A stretch of DNA of 64,000 nucleotides from Bacteroidota bacterium. GTDB taxonomy: Bacteria; Bacteroidota; Bacteroidia; 2-12-FULL-35-15. The notes under the pieces were generated by a model. That model searched no databases and was not told where the DNA came from. It worked only from the letters and a program-made list of their open reading frames with translations. The stretch spans positions 186,001 to 250,000 of the forward strand of contig JAFLBF010000001.1 in assembly GCA_017303895.1 (NCBI GenBank). The letters are read 5' to 3'. Both the position numbers and the translations under genes were made by a program. Shown piece after piece: positions 28,212 to 37,087 of this stretch (positions are counted from its first letter, which is position 1; each line of letters begins with the position of its first letter).

Positions 28212-28973
28212 ATGTTCTATTTAGGGATCATACCGCGTGCACTTTGGAAAGTGTTATTCTTACTCAATTTCGTTTTGGGTTTGATCGTACTGTATCCTCT
28301 TTTTGCACTCTTCCTGTCAAGAAAAGAATGGTTTCCACGCGCTTTCCAATTAAAACGTTTTTGGGCGCAATGGATCTGTTTTACTCCGGGATTGGTGGTG
28401 CGTTCGGAATGGAAAACAAAAAAAGAAGAGTTGCCACACCCCTGTGTGTACATCGCCAATCATGTTTCATATCTGGATATAATTGCTAGCTACATTGTTA
28501 TCCCCAAATACTTTGTATTTATGGGAAAGCAGGAGCTGGACAAAGCACCTTTGTTCCGTATCTTTTTCAAAGAGATGAATATATTGGTCGATAGAAAAAG
28601 TAATGTCGGTTCGCATCGTGCATTTTTAAGAGCAGGAAAAGATCTGGAGGAAGGGAACAGTGTGTTTTTATTTCCGGAAGGAACAATATCAAGTAAAGGT
28701 CAGTTAAGAGGATTTAAAAATGGCGCATTCAAATTAGCCATTGAAAAACAAGTTCCAATTGTACCTGTTGTATTTTTAAATAACTGGAAATTATTACAGA
28801 ATGGTGGCTTTTTTAAAGCTAGCGGAAGACCTGGAATTAGCAGGGTTGTCGTTCAAAAACCCATTTCTACTATTGGTCTTACTGAAAATGATTTATTATC
28901 TTTGCGGGGCAAGGTTCATCAGATCATACAAGATGAATTAAATAAATACAATTTAGAACATGAAGATCGATAA
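28212..28973 (+). CDS. 1-acyl-sn-glycerol-3-phosphate acyltransferase (PlsC family)
   Basis: This protein of about 253 residues adds a second acyl chain in phospholipid synthesis or acylates a related lipid. It has an N-terminal membrane helix pair and the catalytic HX4D motif in IANHVSYLDI near 83-92, then FPEGTISSKGQLRGFKNGAFKLA near 155-177 and VPIVPVVF. I chose ATG 28212 because the TTG at 28203 falls within the promoter box. Its end overlaps the gatC start by 14 bases. Confidence 0.88.
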   Translation: MFYLGIIPRALWKVLFLLNFVLGLIVLYPLFALFLSRKEWFPRAFQLKRFWAQWICFTPGLVVRSEWKTKKEELPHPCVYIANHVSYLDIIASYIVIPKYFVFMGKQELDKAPLFRIFFKEMNILVDRKSNVGSHRAFLRAGKDLEEGNSVFLFPEGTISSKGQLRGFKNGAFKLAIEKQVPIVPVVFLNNWKLLQNGGFFKASGRPGISRVVVQKPISTIGLTENDLLSLRGKVHQIIQDELNKYNLEHEDR

Positions 28974-29250
28974 CGAAACAGTAGATAAGATCGCACATTT
29001 GGCACGATTAGAATTTGAGAATGAAGCCAAACAAGAGATCATTAAAGACATGAATAATATGCTTTCGTTCATCGAAAAGTTAAATGAACTGGACACGCAG
29101 AATATTGAGCCGTTGATCTATATGAGTGATGAAGTGAATGTGTTGAGAGAGGATGATGTGAAGCACGAGATCACACAAGATGAGGCACTCAAAAACGCTC
29201 CAAAAAAGGATTCCGATTATTTCAAAGTTCCAAAAGTACTGGAAAAGTAA
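28960..29250 (+). CDS. gatC: Asp-tRNA(Asn)/Glu-tRNA(Gln) amidotransferase subunit C
   Basis: GatC stabilises GatA in the complex that converts misacylated Glu-tRNA(Gln) or Asp-tRNA(Asn) to the correct form. The 96-residue length is typical. Motifs are VDKIAHLARLEF at 8-19, MNNMLSFIEKLNELDT at 31-46, and LREDDV near 67. It overlaps the PlsC-like gene by 14 bases and is followed convergently by a small membrane protein. gatA and gatB are not nearby. Confidence 0.94.
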   Translation: MKIDNETVDKIAHLARLEFENEAKQEIIKDMNNMLSFIEKLNELDTQNIEPLIYMSDEVNVLREDDVKHEITQDEALKNAPKKDSDYFKVPKVLEK

Positions 29251-29253
29251 GTT

Positions 29254-29622
29254 CTATCTTCTTGGCTTATGGCCGTGTCCGTGATGTGCTCTATCACCAT
29301 GTAGCTTTGCCATAATGCGCTGTTTCTCTTCTGCATCTTTTTTGGCTTTTTTACGGGCAAGCATCGTGGAAACCCAGGCAATAGCAACCACAATTGCAAA
29401 TCCAATGGATATATAAACGATCTCTTTAATGAGCTGCTCTTGGGCCATTTTTTCCTGCTCTTCCTTTAAAGCTGCAGCTGTTTTCTTTATGTTTCCTAAA
29501 GAGGGGCTATCATCCTGAGCAATTGACAGGAAAGTGGAACTAATAAAAAGGGTAAGAAACATTAGTTTTTTGTTGTAAAACCTGACTGCAGGCTCTAAAA
29601 CACTGATTATTAGCGTTTTCAT
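29254..29622 (-). CDS. Small membrane protein with histidine-rich tail
   Basis: This protein of up to 122 residues has a hydrophobic N-terminal segment ending in SIAQ (probable signal peptide, perhaps starting at the ATG at 29562), a short coiled region (AAALKEEQEKMAQEQLI), a membrane helix near residues 68-85, and a basic, histidine-rich tail HGDRAHHGHGHKPRR. I do not recognise a family. The tail could bind metal ions. It is divergent from the rimP operon and ends 3 bases from gatC. Confidence 0.6.
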   Translation of the reverse strand: MKTLIISVLEPAVRFYNKKLMFLTLFISSTFLSIAQDDSPSLGNIKKTAAALKEEQEKMAQEQLIKEIVYISIGFAIVVAIAWVSTMLARKKAKKDAEEKQRIMAKLHGDRAHHGHGHKPRR

Positions 29623-29722
29623 AATATTTTATTTTTATTCTGAAAGAAATAAACGGGCGTTTTTCCTCTCCGAAATATACCTTTTAGACGACAAATGTAC
29701 ATCAGAAGTTGCCTAAAATAAA

Positions 29723-29754
29723 TTTGGTAGATAAAAAAGATAGCCGTACATTTG
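29723..29754 (+). promoter_or_regulatory. Promoter of the rimP-nusA-infB operon (TTTG - 20 bases - TAnnTTTG)
   Basis: TTTG at 29723-29726 and TACATTTG at 29747-29754 are separated by 20 bases, a full match to the Bacteroidota -33/-7 arrangement. The start of transcription is expected near 29761, just before the leader hairpin. Confidence 0.7.
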
Positions 29755-29780
29755 CATTCACAATTAAGGAAAATGATTTC

Positions 29781-29807
29781 AAAGAGGGGACAGCAGTCCC
29801 CTCTTTT
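29781..29807 (+). terminator. Leader hairpin with T-run upstream of rimP, possible attenuator
   Basis: An 11-base perfect stem AAAGAGGGGAC closes on an AGCA tetraloop and is followed by TTTT. No gene ends upstream on this strand, so it lies in the 5' leader of the operon and could cause partial termination before rimP. Confidence 0.65.
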
Positions 29808-29820
29808 ATTTCTCAAACCT

Positions 29821-30285
29821 ATGATCACAAAAGAGAAAATAGAAAAACTGGTAGAAGAGAAAATTGCGGAGGGCAGCAACTTCATTGTAGATGTAGCGGT
29901 TAAACCCGGCAATAAGATCTTTATCCTGATCGACAATGTAAATGGCTTACCTATATCTGATTGTGTGGCGGTAAGCAGACATGTAGAATCGAATTTAGAC
30001 CGTGAGCAGGAAGATTTTGAGTTGAATGTATCTTCTCCGGGCTTGGATCAACCGTTCAAAGTACTTAAACAGTACAAAAAGAATATCGGGAAATATGTGG
30101 ATGTGAAAACGAAAGAAAACCAGAAACTATCAGGTAAGTTAATTTCTGCTGATGAGAATGGAATTGTGATCGAGACCAAAAGCAGCGAACGTGTAGAAGG
30201 TAAAAAAGGGAAACAATTACTTATAAATAATATCAATTTAACATTTAATCAAATTAAAGAAACGAAAGTTGTAATATCATTTTAA
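29821..30285 (+). CDS. rimP: Ribosome maturation factor RimP
   Basis: RimP assists 30S assembly. With the ATG at 29821 the protein has 154 residues, the usual length. It has the N-terminal alpha/beta domain (ITKEKIEKLVEEKIAEG, IDNVNGLPISDCVAVSRHVESNLD), the linking SSPGLDQPF motif near 79-87, and the C-terminal SH3-like domain. A longer frame to 29752 would translate the leader hairpin and is rejected. It is first in rimP-nusA-infB, followed by nusA after 15 bases. Confidence 0.95.
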   Translation: MITKEKIEKLVEEKIAEGSNFIVDVAVKPGNKIFILIDNVNGLPISDCVAVSRHVESNLDREQEDFELNVSSPGLDQPFKVLKQYKKNIGKYVDVKTKENQKLSGKLISADENGIVIETKSSERVEGKKGKQLLINNINLTFNQIKETKVVISF

Positions 30286-30300
30286 TTAATACTTAAAACA

Positions 30301-31551
30301 ATGGAAAGCATCAATTTAATTGAATCATTCTCAGAATTCAAAGAGATTAAGAACATCGACAGACCAACCTTAATGAGCATCATCGAAGATGTGTTTCGTA
30401 GCATGCTAATTAAAAAATATGGTTCAGAAGATAATTTTGATATCATCGTAAACCCTGATCGTGGAGATATCGAGATCTGGCATAACCGTGAAGTAGTGGA
30501 TGATGAATTTGCTGAAGATAGTTTTGATTATGATGAAGCAAAACACATCGGATTAAGTGCTGCTAAAAAAATTGATGAGGATCTGGAGATCGGTGAAGAG
30601 ATCACTACACCTGTAAAATTGGATGATTTCGGAAGACGTGCTGTATTGGCGGTTCGTCAGAACCTTGTTTCTAAGATCTTAGAATTAGAGAAAGACGGCA
30701 TCTACAAAAAATACAAAGAGCGTGTTGGTGAGATCATGACCGGTGAGGTTTACCAGATCTGGAAAAAAGAATTATTGATCCTGGATGAAGATGGAAATGA
30801 ATTGTTATTACCAAAATCAGAGCAAATTCCTTCTGATTTCTACAAAAAAGGCGATACGATCCGTGCAGTGGTTCAACGTGTAGAAATGAAAAATAACTCT
30901 CCTGTTATTATTCTTTCCCGTACATCACCTGCTTTCTTAGAGCGTTTATTTGAATTAGAAGTTCCGGAAGTATTTGACGGATTGATCACTATTAAGAAGA
31001 TCGTTCGTGAGCCGGGTGAGAGAGCAAAAGTTGCTGTTGAATCGTATGACGATAGAATTGATCCGGTTGGAGCATGTGTTGGTATGAAAGGTTCACGTAT
31101 CCACGGTATCGTTCGTGAGTTACGCAATGAGAACATTGACGTGATCAACTACACCAGCAATGCACAATTATTCATTACACGTGCTTTAAGTCCTGCAAAG
31201 ATCACTTCTGTTAAAATTGACGAAGAGAGCAAACGTGCAGAAGTATATTTAAAACCAGATCAAGTTTCATTAGCAATTGGTAAAGGCGGACATAATATCA
31301 AATTAGCCGGAAAATTAACGGGATATGAGATCGATGTATACCGTGATACAGATGTAGATGTAGAGGATGTTGACTTAGAAGAATTTGCAGATGAGATCGA
31401 AAGCTGGATCCTTGATGAATTAAAAGCTATCGGTTGCGATACGGCAAAATCAGTATTAGAACTTTCAGTAGATGAATTAGTAAAACGTACAGATCTTGAA
31501 GAAGAAACCATCAAAGAAGTACGTAATATTTTACAGGCAGAATTCGAGTAA
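30301..31551 (+). CDS. nusA: Transcription termination/antitermination factor NusA
   Basis: NusA binds RNA polymerase and nascent RNA and affects pausing, termination and antitermination. The 416-residue protein has the N-terminal domain (about 1-130), S1 domain (about 130-200), and two KH domains with GMKGSRIHGIVRELRNENID and AIGKGGHNIKLAGKLTGYEID. A C-terminal acidic segment and a helical end domain (LDELKAIGCDTAKSVLELS) follow. The length without the extra AR repeats is normal for Bacteroidota. It is co-transcribed with rimP and infB. Confidence 0.96.
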   Translation: MESINLIESFSEFKEIKNIDRPTLMSIIEDVFRSMLIKKYGSEDNFDIIVNPDRGDIEIWHNREVVDDEFAEDSFDYDEAKHIGLSAAKKIDEDLEIGEEITTPVKLDDFGRRAVLAVRQNLVSKILELEKDGIYKKYKERVGEIMTGEVYQIWKKELLILDEDGNELLLPKSEQIPSDFYKKGDTIRAVVQRVEMKNNSPVIILSRTSPAFLERLFELEVPEVFDGLITIKKIVREPGERAKVAVESYDDRIDPVGACVGMKGSRIHGIVRELRNENIDVINYTSNAQLFITRALSPAKITSVKIDEESKRAEVYLKPDQVSLAIGKGGHNIKLAGKLTGYEIDVYRDTDVDVEDVDLEEFADEIESWILDELKAIGCDTAKSVLELSVDELVKRTDLEEETIKEVRNILQAEFE

Positions 31552-31571
31552 TCAACGATTACTGCTTCATA

Positions 31572-31607
31572 ATACCTTTTGCAGACAAACCTGTTTGTAA
31601 AAGGTAT
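31572..31607 (+). promoter_or_regulatory. Strong intercistronic hairpin between nusA and infB
   Basis: ATACCTTTT at 31572-31580 pairs with AAAAGGTAT at 31599-31607, and inside it ACAAAC pairs with GTTTGT, leaving a GCAG bulge and a tight CT loop. No T-run follows directly. It may be an mRNA processing or stability element. Confidence 0.55.
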
Positions 31608-31634
31608 CAATAAAAACGATTTTTAAAACAAAAT

Positions 31635-34481
31635 ATGTCAGATAACAAAGTACAACGATTAAGTAAAGTTGCTAAAGAATTTAATGTTAGTGTCGGCACT
31701 ATATTAGATTTTTTAAAGAGCAAAAACATCGCTATTGAAAATAGCCCAATGGCTAAGGTCACAGAGGATGTGTATGCCGTTCTAATGAAGGAGTATCAAA
31801 GTGAGAAAGCCGCGAGAGAAGAAGCTGAAAAAGTTTCGAATATTACGCGTGCTAAAAAAGAAACGGTTGTATTAGATGAAGAGATAAAAAAACCGGAAAC
31901 TCCTAAAAAAGAAGAAGAAGAGATCATTATCAAAAACATCCAAACGGTAGAAACCCCTGTTGCAAAAGCAGAAGAAAAGCCTGCTAAAACAACAAAGAAA
32001 GCGGCAAAGAAAGAAGAAGAAGCGGATGATGTGATCAAGGCAAAAGCAGAAAGCGATGTAAAACTGAAAGTTGTTACCAAGATCGATCTGGATTCTCTTA
32101 ACTCTAAAACGAAGCCGGGTAAAAAATCAAAAGAAGAAAAAGAAGAAGAGAAAAAAGCAAAAACAACTACTAAAGGAAAATCAAAAAGTAAAAAAGCTGC
32201 AGAAGAAGAAGTTGAAGAAGAAAAAGTAGAAACAGCTGCAACTGTTGTTGAAGAAAAAGCTCCTGAAGTAATTACTCCGGAACCGGCTAAAGAAGACTTC
32301 TATGAAACAAAAGTAGAGAAGTTAGAAGGTCCGAAAATTATGGGTAAGATCGAATTACCTGTAAAAGACGACAAGAAAAAACCGGTTGCATCATCCTCTG
32401 CAAACAATGCATTTGATGACAAGAAGAAAAAACGTAAACGTATTAAGAAAAGCTTTGGTGGAACTACCATTGGCGACTCTGTAAATCCTGGAACACAATC
32501 GGATAACAAAGATAAACCAAGATTTAACCAAGGTGGTGGTGCCGGAAAAGGAAAATTCCAAAAACACCAAAAAGCTGAATTAACTCCTGATGAAATTCAG
32601 GCACAGATCAAAGAAACATTAGCACGTTTAAGTGGTGGTGGTAAATCAAAAGCTTCTAAACACAGACGTTTAAAACGTGATGCCGTTAGTGAGCGTTTAC
32701 AGGAAGAAGCGGAATTACAAGAAGCAGAAAAGAAGATCATTAAAGTAACGGAGTTCGTTTCGGCTAATCAGTTAGCTCAAATGATGAACATCTCGGTGAA
32801 TGAGATCATCTCTACTTGTATGAGTTTAGGAATGTTCGTATCCATCAACCAACGTTTGGATGCTGAAACGATCGCTATCGTTGCTGAAGAGTTTGGATAC
32901 AAACTGGAGTTTGTTAGTGTTGAAGTACAGGAAGCGATCAAAGAAGAAGAAGATAAACCGGAAGATCTATTATCACGCTCACCAATTGTAACTGTGATGG
33001 GTCACGTTGACCATGGTAAAACATCATTATTGGATTATATCCGTAAAGCGAATGTAATTGCCGGTGAGGCGGGTGGTATCACTCAGCACATTGGTGCTTA
33101 CAATGTAAAATTAGAAAATGGTAAAACAATTACCTTCTTGGATACTCCCGGTCACGAAGCGTTTACCGCGATGCGTGCACGTGGTGCCAAGGTAACAGAT
33201 ATTGCGATCATTGTGGTTGCTGCCGATGATAGTGTAATGCCTCAAACAGTGGAGGCGATCAATCACGCGCAAGCAGCAGGTGTACCGATCGTTATTGCGA
33301 TCAACAAGATCGATAAGCCGGGTGCGAATCCGGATAAGATCCGTGAAGCATTAGCGAACATGAATATCTTGGTGGAAGAATGGGGTGGTAAATATCAGTG
33401 TCAGGAGATCTCTGCGAAGATGGGTAAAAACATTGATGTGTTATTAGATAAAGTACTATTGGAAGCAGAAATGTTGGATCTTAAAGCAAATCCAAACAAG
33501 AATGCGAGTGGTACTGTTATCGAGTCTGAGCTTGACAAAGGAAGAGGATATGTAAGCACCATCCTTGTTGAAACAGGAACATTACATGTTGGAGATATTG
33601 TATTAGCAGGTTGTTTCAGTGGTAAAGTAAAAGCGTTACACAATGAGCGTGGACAAGTAGTAAAAGCTGCAGGTCCTGCCATGCCGGTGATCCTATTGGG
33701 ATTAAGCGGTGCACCACAAGCAGGTGATAAATTCCATGTAATGACTGATGAGCGTGAAGCACGTGAGATCGCGGCAAAACGTTTACAATTACAACGTGAA
33801 CAAGGTATCCGTACTCAAAAACACATTACGTTGGATGAGATCGGGAGACGTTTGGCGATCGGTGATTTCAAAGAATTGAATGTGATCGTAAAAGGTGACG
33901 TGGATGGATCTGTTGAAGCATTAGCGGATTCATTACAAAAACTTTCTACAGATAAAGTACAAGTGAAGATCGTTCACAAAGCGGTGGGTGCGATCAGTGA
34001 ATCGGATGTATTGTTAGCTTCTGCTTCCAATGCGATCATTGTCGGTTTCCAGGTTCGTCCTTCACAAAGTGCACGTAAGATCGCTGAAACAGAACAGATC
34101 GACATCCGTTTATACTCTATCATTTACAAAGCGATTGAAGAGATCAAAGCTGCGATGGAAGGTATGTTAGCTCCAGAGTTTGAGGAGAAAGTAGTATGTA
34201 ACATCGAGATCCGTGAGGTATTCAATATTACGAAAGTAGGTACAATTGCAGGATGTTATGTATTAGACGGTAAAGTAACACGTAATACTAAAGTTCGTAT
34301 CATCCGTGATGGAATTGTTGTACACGATGGATCATTAGGTTCATTGAAACGTTTCAAAGACGATGTAAAAGAAGTGAATAAAGGATTTGAGTGTGGATTG
34401 AACATCGAAGGATTCAACGATATCAAAGTTGGAGATATCATTGAAGGATATGAAATGGTAGAGATAAAAGCTAAGTTATAA
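31635..34481 (+). CDS. infB: Translation initiation factor IF-2
   Basis: IF-2 brings initiator tRNA to the ribosome. The 948-residue protein starts with an N-terminal IF2 domain ([25 protein letters not shown] cut short here), then a long Lys/Glu-rich disordered region to about residue 345. After a second IF2_N domain comes the G domain: GHVDHGKT at 456-463, [15 protein letters not shown]. Domains II to IV follow. The large charged linker is usual in the phylum. A strong terminator closes the operon. Confidence 0.97.
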   Translation: MSDNKVQRLSKVAKEFNVSVGTILDFLKSKNIAIENSPMAKVTEDVYAVLMKEYQSEKAAREEAEKVSNITRAKKETVVLDEEIKKPETPKKEEEEIIIKNIQTVETPVAKAEEKPAKTTKKAAKKEEEADDVIKAKAESDVKLKVVTKIDLDSLNSKTKPGKKSKEEKEEEKKAKTTTKGKSKSKKAAEEEVEEEKVETAATVVEEKAPEVITPEPAKEDFYETKVEKLEGPKIMGKIELPVKDDKKKPVASSSANNAFDDKKKKRKRIKKSFGGTTIGDSVNPGTQSDNKDKPRFNQGGGAGKGKFQKHQKAELTPDEIQAQIKETLARLSGGGKSKASKHRRLKRDAVSERLQEEAELQEAEKKIIKVTEFVSANQLAQMMNISVNEIISTCMSLGMFVSINQRLDAETIAIVAEEFGYKLEFVSVEVQEAIKEEEDKPEDLLSRSPIVTVMGHVDHGKTSLLDYIRKANVIAGEAGGITQHIGAYNVKLENGKTITFLDTPGHEAFTAMRARGAKVTDIAIIVVAADDSVMPQTVEAINHAQAAGVPIVIAINKIDKPGANPDKIREALANMNILVEEWGGKYQCQEISAKMGKNIDVLLDKVLLEAEMLDLKANPNKNASGTVIESELDKGRGYVSTILVETGTLHVGDIVLAGCFSGKVKALHNERGQVVKAAGPAMPVILLGLSGAPQAGDKFHVMTDEREAREIAAKRLQLQREQGIRTQKHITLDEIGRRLAIGDFKELNVIVKGDVDGSVEALADSLQKLSTDKVQVKIVHKAVGAISESDVLLASASNAIIVGFQVRPSQSARKIAETEQIDIRLYSIIYKAIEEIKAAMEGMLAPEFEEKVVCNIEIREVFNITKVGTIAGCYVLDGKVTRNTKVRIIRDGIVVHDGSLGSLKRFKDDVKEVNKGFECGLNIEGFNDIKVGDIIEGYEMVEIKAKL

Positions 34482-34494
34482 AACAAGCAGATAA

Positions 34495-34530
34495 AAAAAA
34501 TCCCCCTTCGGTTTCGAAGGGGGATTTTTT
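34495..34530. terminator. Bidirectional terminator after infB
   Basis: Perfect 16-base stem AAAAAATCCCCCTTCG with GTTT loop and T-runs on both strands, between infB and the convergent MORN-repeat gene. Confidence 0.95.
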
Positions 34531-35281
34531 ATTTCTTTAATTCACCATTTTTATATTGTTCTGTTTTAATGACTTTGCCTTCCTCATCAAACTCTTTCCA
34601 GGCTCCTTCCTTCTTCCCTTTCACGTATTTGCCTGTGATCTTCAACTTTCCAAACTCTGTGTATTCTTTATACTCTCCTTCTTCTAAATTATTTTTCATG
34701 AACACTTCTGAATTGGTATTCCCGTTTTTATAGAATGTTTTCTGCATTCCTTCCAGATTTCCATCTTTATAATTATACAACACACTTACACTTCCTTCCT
34801 GATAATACCATTTGGTTGTACCATCTCTCAGGTCGTTCTTAAATGTGCCTTCTTCCTGAATGGTTCCTTCGGTATAATATATTTTTTTCATCCCGTTGAT
34901 CTTCCCCATTTTGTATTCGATCTTACTCTTTAAACGGCCTCCCGAACTGTAAGATGAACAAATTCCATTTAATGTATCATTCGTATAGGAATCTGTTTGG
35001 TAAACAAATCCGGTTTTATCGATCATTACAGACACTCCATTCTTTTTTCCGTTTTTATACTCTTCGATGTTGCTAATGATCCCATTGGAGTAATAACCGG
35101 TCCAGGAGCCTGTTTTCAGACCATTTTCATAATGCCCATACCAATCGATCTGATTATTCTTCTCTTTCCATAAACCTACTTTTAATCCTTTTGCATCTAC
35201 TTTATTGGTATCTGCAACATTTCGTGCTATCATCCCGAAAGCAGAAAAAAAGATAGCGATAGATAAAATTACTTTTTTCAT
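34529..35281 (-). CDS. MORN-repeat (YwqK-like) secreted protein
   Basis: The ATG at 35281 gives about 250 residues with a signal peptide (MKKVILSIAIFFSAFGMIA). The mature part is a chain of about eight MORN-like repeats, such as WYGHYENGLKTGSWTGYY, EYKNGKKNGVSV, GTFKNDLRDGTTKWYY and GKYVKGKKEGAWKEF. Such proteins are often labelled YwqK-family antitoxins, but no toxin partner is near and export argues against that label. It may be an envelope scaffold; function unknown. It stands alone on the minus strand, downstream of corA. Confidence 0.82.
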   Translation of the reverse strand: MKKVILSIAIFFSAFGMIARNVADTNKVDAKGLKVGLWKEKNNQIDWYGHYENGLKTGSWTGYYSNGIISNIEEYKNGKKNGVSVMIDKTGFVYQTDSYTNDTLNGICSSYSSGGRLKSKIEYKMGKINGMKKIYYTEGTIQEEGTFKNDLRDGTTKWYYQEGSVSVLYNYKDGNLEGMQKTFYKNGNTNSEVFMKNNLEEGEYKEYTEFGKLKITGKYVKGKKEGAWKEFDEEGKVIKTEQYKNGELKK

Positions 35282-35312
35282 AGCATTGATTTTTAATGAT
35301 AACATTACAAAA

Positions 35313-36386
35313 TTACAACCATTTTTTCTTTCTGAAATAGATCAATAATGATCCCATAATAATGATCATTACCGCCCAGGTGAGCGGATATCCCCACTTA
35401 GAATGCAGCTCCGGCATAAACTCGAAATTCATTCCATATACTCCGGCAATAAAAGTAACGGGAACAAAAACCGTTGTGATGATCGTTAACACTTTCATCA
35501 CCTCATTCATTTTATTGCTGACACTCGAAAGATAAATATCCATCATACTGGATAAAAGATCACGATAGGTTTCCACTGTATCAATTACACGGATAGTATG
35601 ATCATGTACATCTCTTAAATATATATCCGTTGTTGGTTTTATCAATTCAGTTTCACAGCGCTCCATATTATTGATCAATTCACGCATTGGCCAAACAGCT
35701 TTACGGATAAAGATCATTTCTCTTTTTAAGTGATGTAGTTTCTGAAGTGTTTCACGGGTAGGTTCATTCATAAGATCTTCTTCCAATACTTCAATTCGAT
35801 CCCCCATTTTTTCTAAAATGGTAAAGTAAAAATCCACTACTGCATCTAGAAGTGCATAAGCAAGATAGTCGGCACCCATTTTACGAATACGTCCTTTTCC
35901 CTGACGGAGTCTGTTTCTGATATAATCAAATGCATCTCCACCTTCTACTTCTTGAAAAGAAATAACAAGTCCATCCATCAAAACAACGGTTAATTGTTCT
36001 GAATGAATTTCGTTATTCTCATGTGTTACCATTTTCATAATGGAAACTACATAATTATCATATTCTTCGAATTTAGCCCGCTGATTAGGGTTTACAATGT
36101 CTTCCAGTGTTAAAGGATGTATATTAAATCGTTTTCCGATCGCTTCAATAAGCTCTGCATTGTGAATACCATCTACATTGATCCATTTCACCATTCCATT
36201 TTTCACATGATCCATACATTCAGAAAGGTCATAAAATTCCTTCTCAATAAACTCTGTATCATTATATTCGATCAAAGAGATCTTCACCCGCTCATCACGT
36301 GTTTGACCCGAATACACAATTGTTCCCGGAGGAGCACCTACTTTATGATTCCTCTTTTTGATACTAAATGGATTAATGCTCTTCAT
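35313..36386 (-). CDS. corA: CorA-family magnesium/cobalt transporter
   Basis: This 357-residue protein would import Mg2+ as a pentamer. It has the long cytoplasmic N-terminal domain, a long stalk helix near 235-290, and two C-terminal membrane helices separated by the signature YGMNFEFMPEL. The GMN motif sits near residue 319 and the loop MPELHSKWGYP is typical. The start codon at 36386 lies 14 bases inside the end of rsmI, so the two genes are coupled. Confidence 0.95.
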   Translation of the reverse strand: MKSINPFSIKKRNHKVGAPPGTIVYSGQTRDERVKISLIEYNDTEFIEKEFYDLSECMDHVKNGMVKWINVDGIHNAELIEAIGKRFNIHPLTLEDIVNPNQRAKFEEYDNYVVSIMKMVTHENNEIHSEQLTVVLMDGLVISFQEVEGGDAFDYIRNRLRQGKGRIRKMGADYLAYALLDAVVDFYFTILEKMGDRIEVLEEDLMNEPTRETLQKLHHLKREMIFIRKAVWPMRELINNMERCETELIKPTTDIYLRDVHDHTIRVIDTVETYRDLLSSMMDIYLSSVSNKMNEVMKVLTIITTVFVPVTFIAGVYGMNFEFMPELHSKWGYPLTWAVMIIIMGSLLIYFRKKKWL

Positions 36387-37077
36387 CTTCTTCCTCCTTT
36401 TTCTTAGTCTGTTTTATTCCTTCTAAAACGATCACTATTTCACCTTTGATAGTCTTGGATTTAAAATGATCCAATAACTCTTGCAATGTTCCCCGTTTAT
36501 TCTCCTCATACATTTTAGTCAACTCTCTTGAAACGGAAGCTTTTCTATCCGCTCCAAAAAATTCAATGAATTGCTCCAATGCTTTTACCAAGCGGTGAGG
36601 CGATTCATAAAAAACCATGGTACGATGCTCATTGACCAAGGATTTGATCTTTGTTTGACGACCTTTTTTTTGAGGCAAAAAACCTTCAAAACAAAATGTG
36701 TCACAAGGCAAACCGGAATTTACTAAAGCAGGAACAAATGCGGTTGCGCCCGGTAAACATTCCACTTCTATTCCATTGGCAATACATTCACGGACCAATA
36801 AAAATCCGGGATCAGAAATGCCCGGAGTTCCGGCATCTGTTACCAAGGCGATCTTTTCACCGTTCGCAATACGTTCAGCGATCATGGCCACTGTTTTGTG
36901 TTCATTGTGTTGATGATGAGCAAACAAACGTTTTTCTATCCCTAAATGCCTCAACAAATTACCGCTGGTGCGTGTATCTTCCGCTAATATCACATCAACT
37001 TCTTTTAAAATACGTATCGCACGAAGTGTAATATCTTCGAGGTTTCCGATGGGTGTTGGGACGATGTATAGTTTCAA
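36373..37077 (-). CDS. rsmI: 16S rRNA (cytidine-1402-2'-O)-methyltransferase
   Basis: RsmI methylates C1402 in the ribosomal decoding centre. The 234-residue protein has the tetrapyrrole-methylase fold with VPTPIGNLEDITLRAIRIL at 5-23, EDTRTSG at 34-40, and VTDAGTPGISDPG near 78-90. A FYESPHRL motif lies near 157. The C-terminus ends in a charged KKKEEEDEEH tail, shorter than proteobacterial RsmI, as is common in the phylum. It overlaps corA by 14 bases. Confidence 0.95.
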   Translation of the reverse strand: MKLYIVPTPIGNLEDITLRAIRILKEVDVILAEDTRTSGNLLRHLGIEKRLFAHHQHNEHKTVAMIAERIANGEKIALVTDAGTPGISDPGFLLVRECIANGIEVECLPGATAFVPALVNSGLPCDTFCFEGFLPQKKGRQTKIKSLVNEHRTMVFYESPHRLVKALEQFIEFFGADRKASVSRELTKMYEENKRGTLQELLDHFKSKTIKGEIVIVLEGIKQTKKKEEEDEEH

Positions 37078-37087
37078 GTTCTAAAAT

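Noticed and set aside
29752-29820. Upstream in-frame extension of rimP.
   Set aside because: It would translate the promoter box and leader hairpin, and the family N-terminus begins at 29821.
34529-35281. The MORN-repeat protein as an antitoxin of a toxin-antitoxin pair.
   Set aside because: It has a signal peptide and no toxin-like neighbour, so the usual database label is not supported here.
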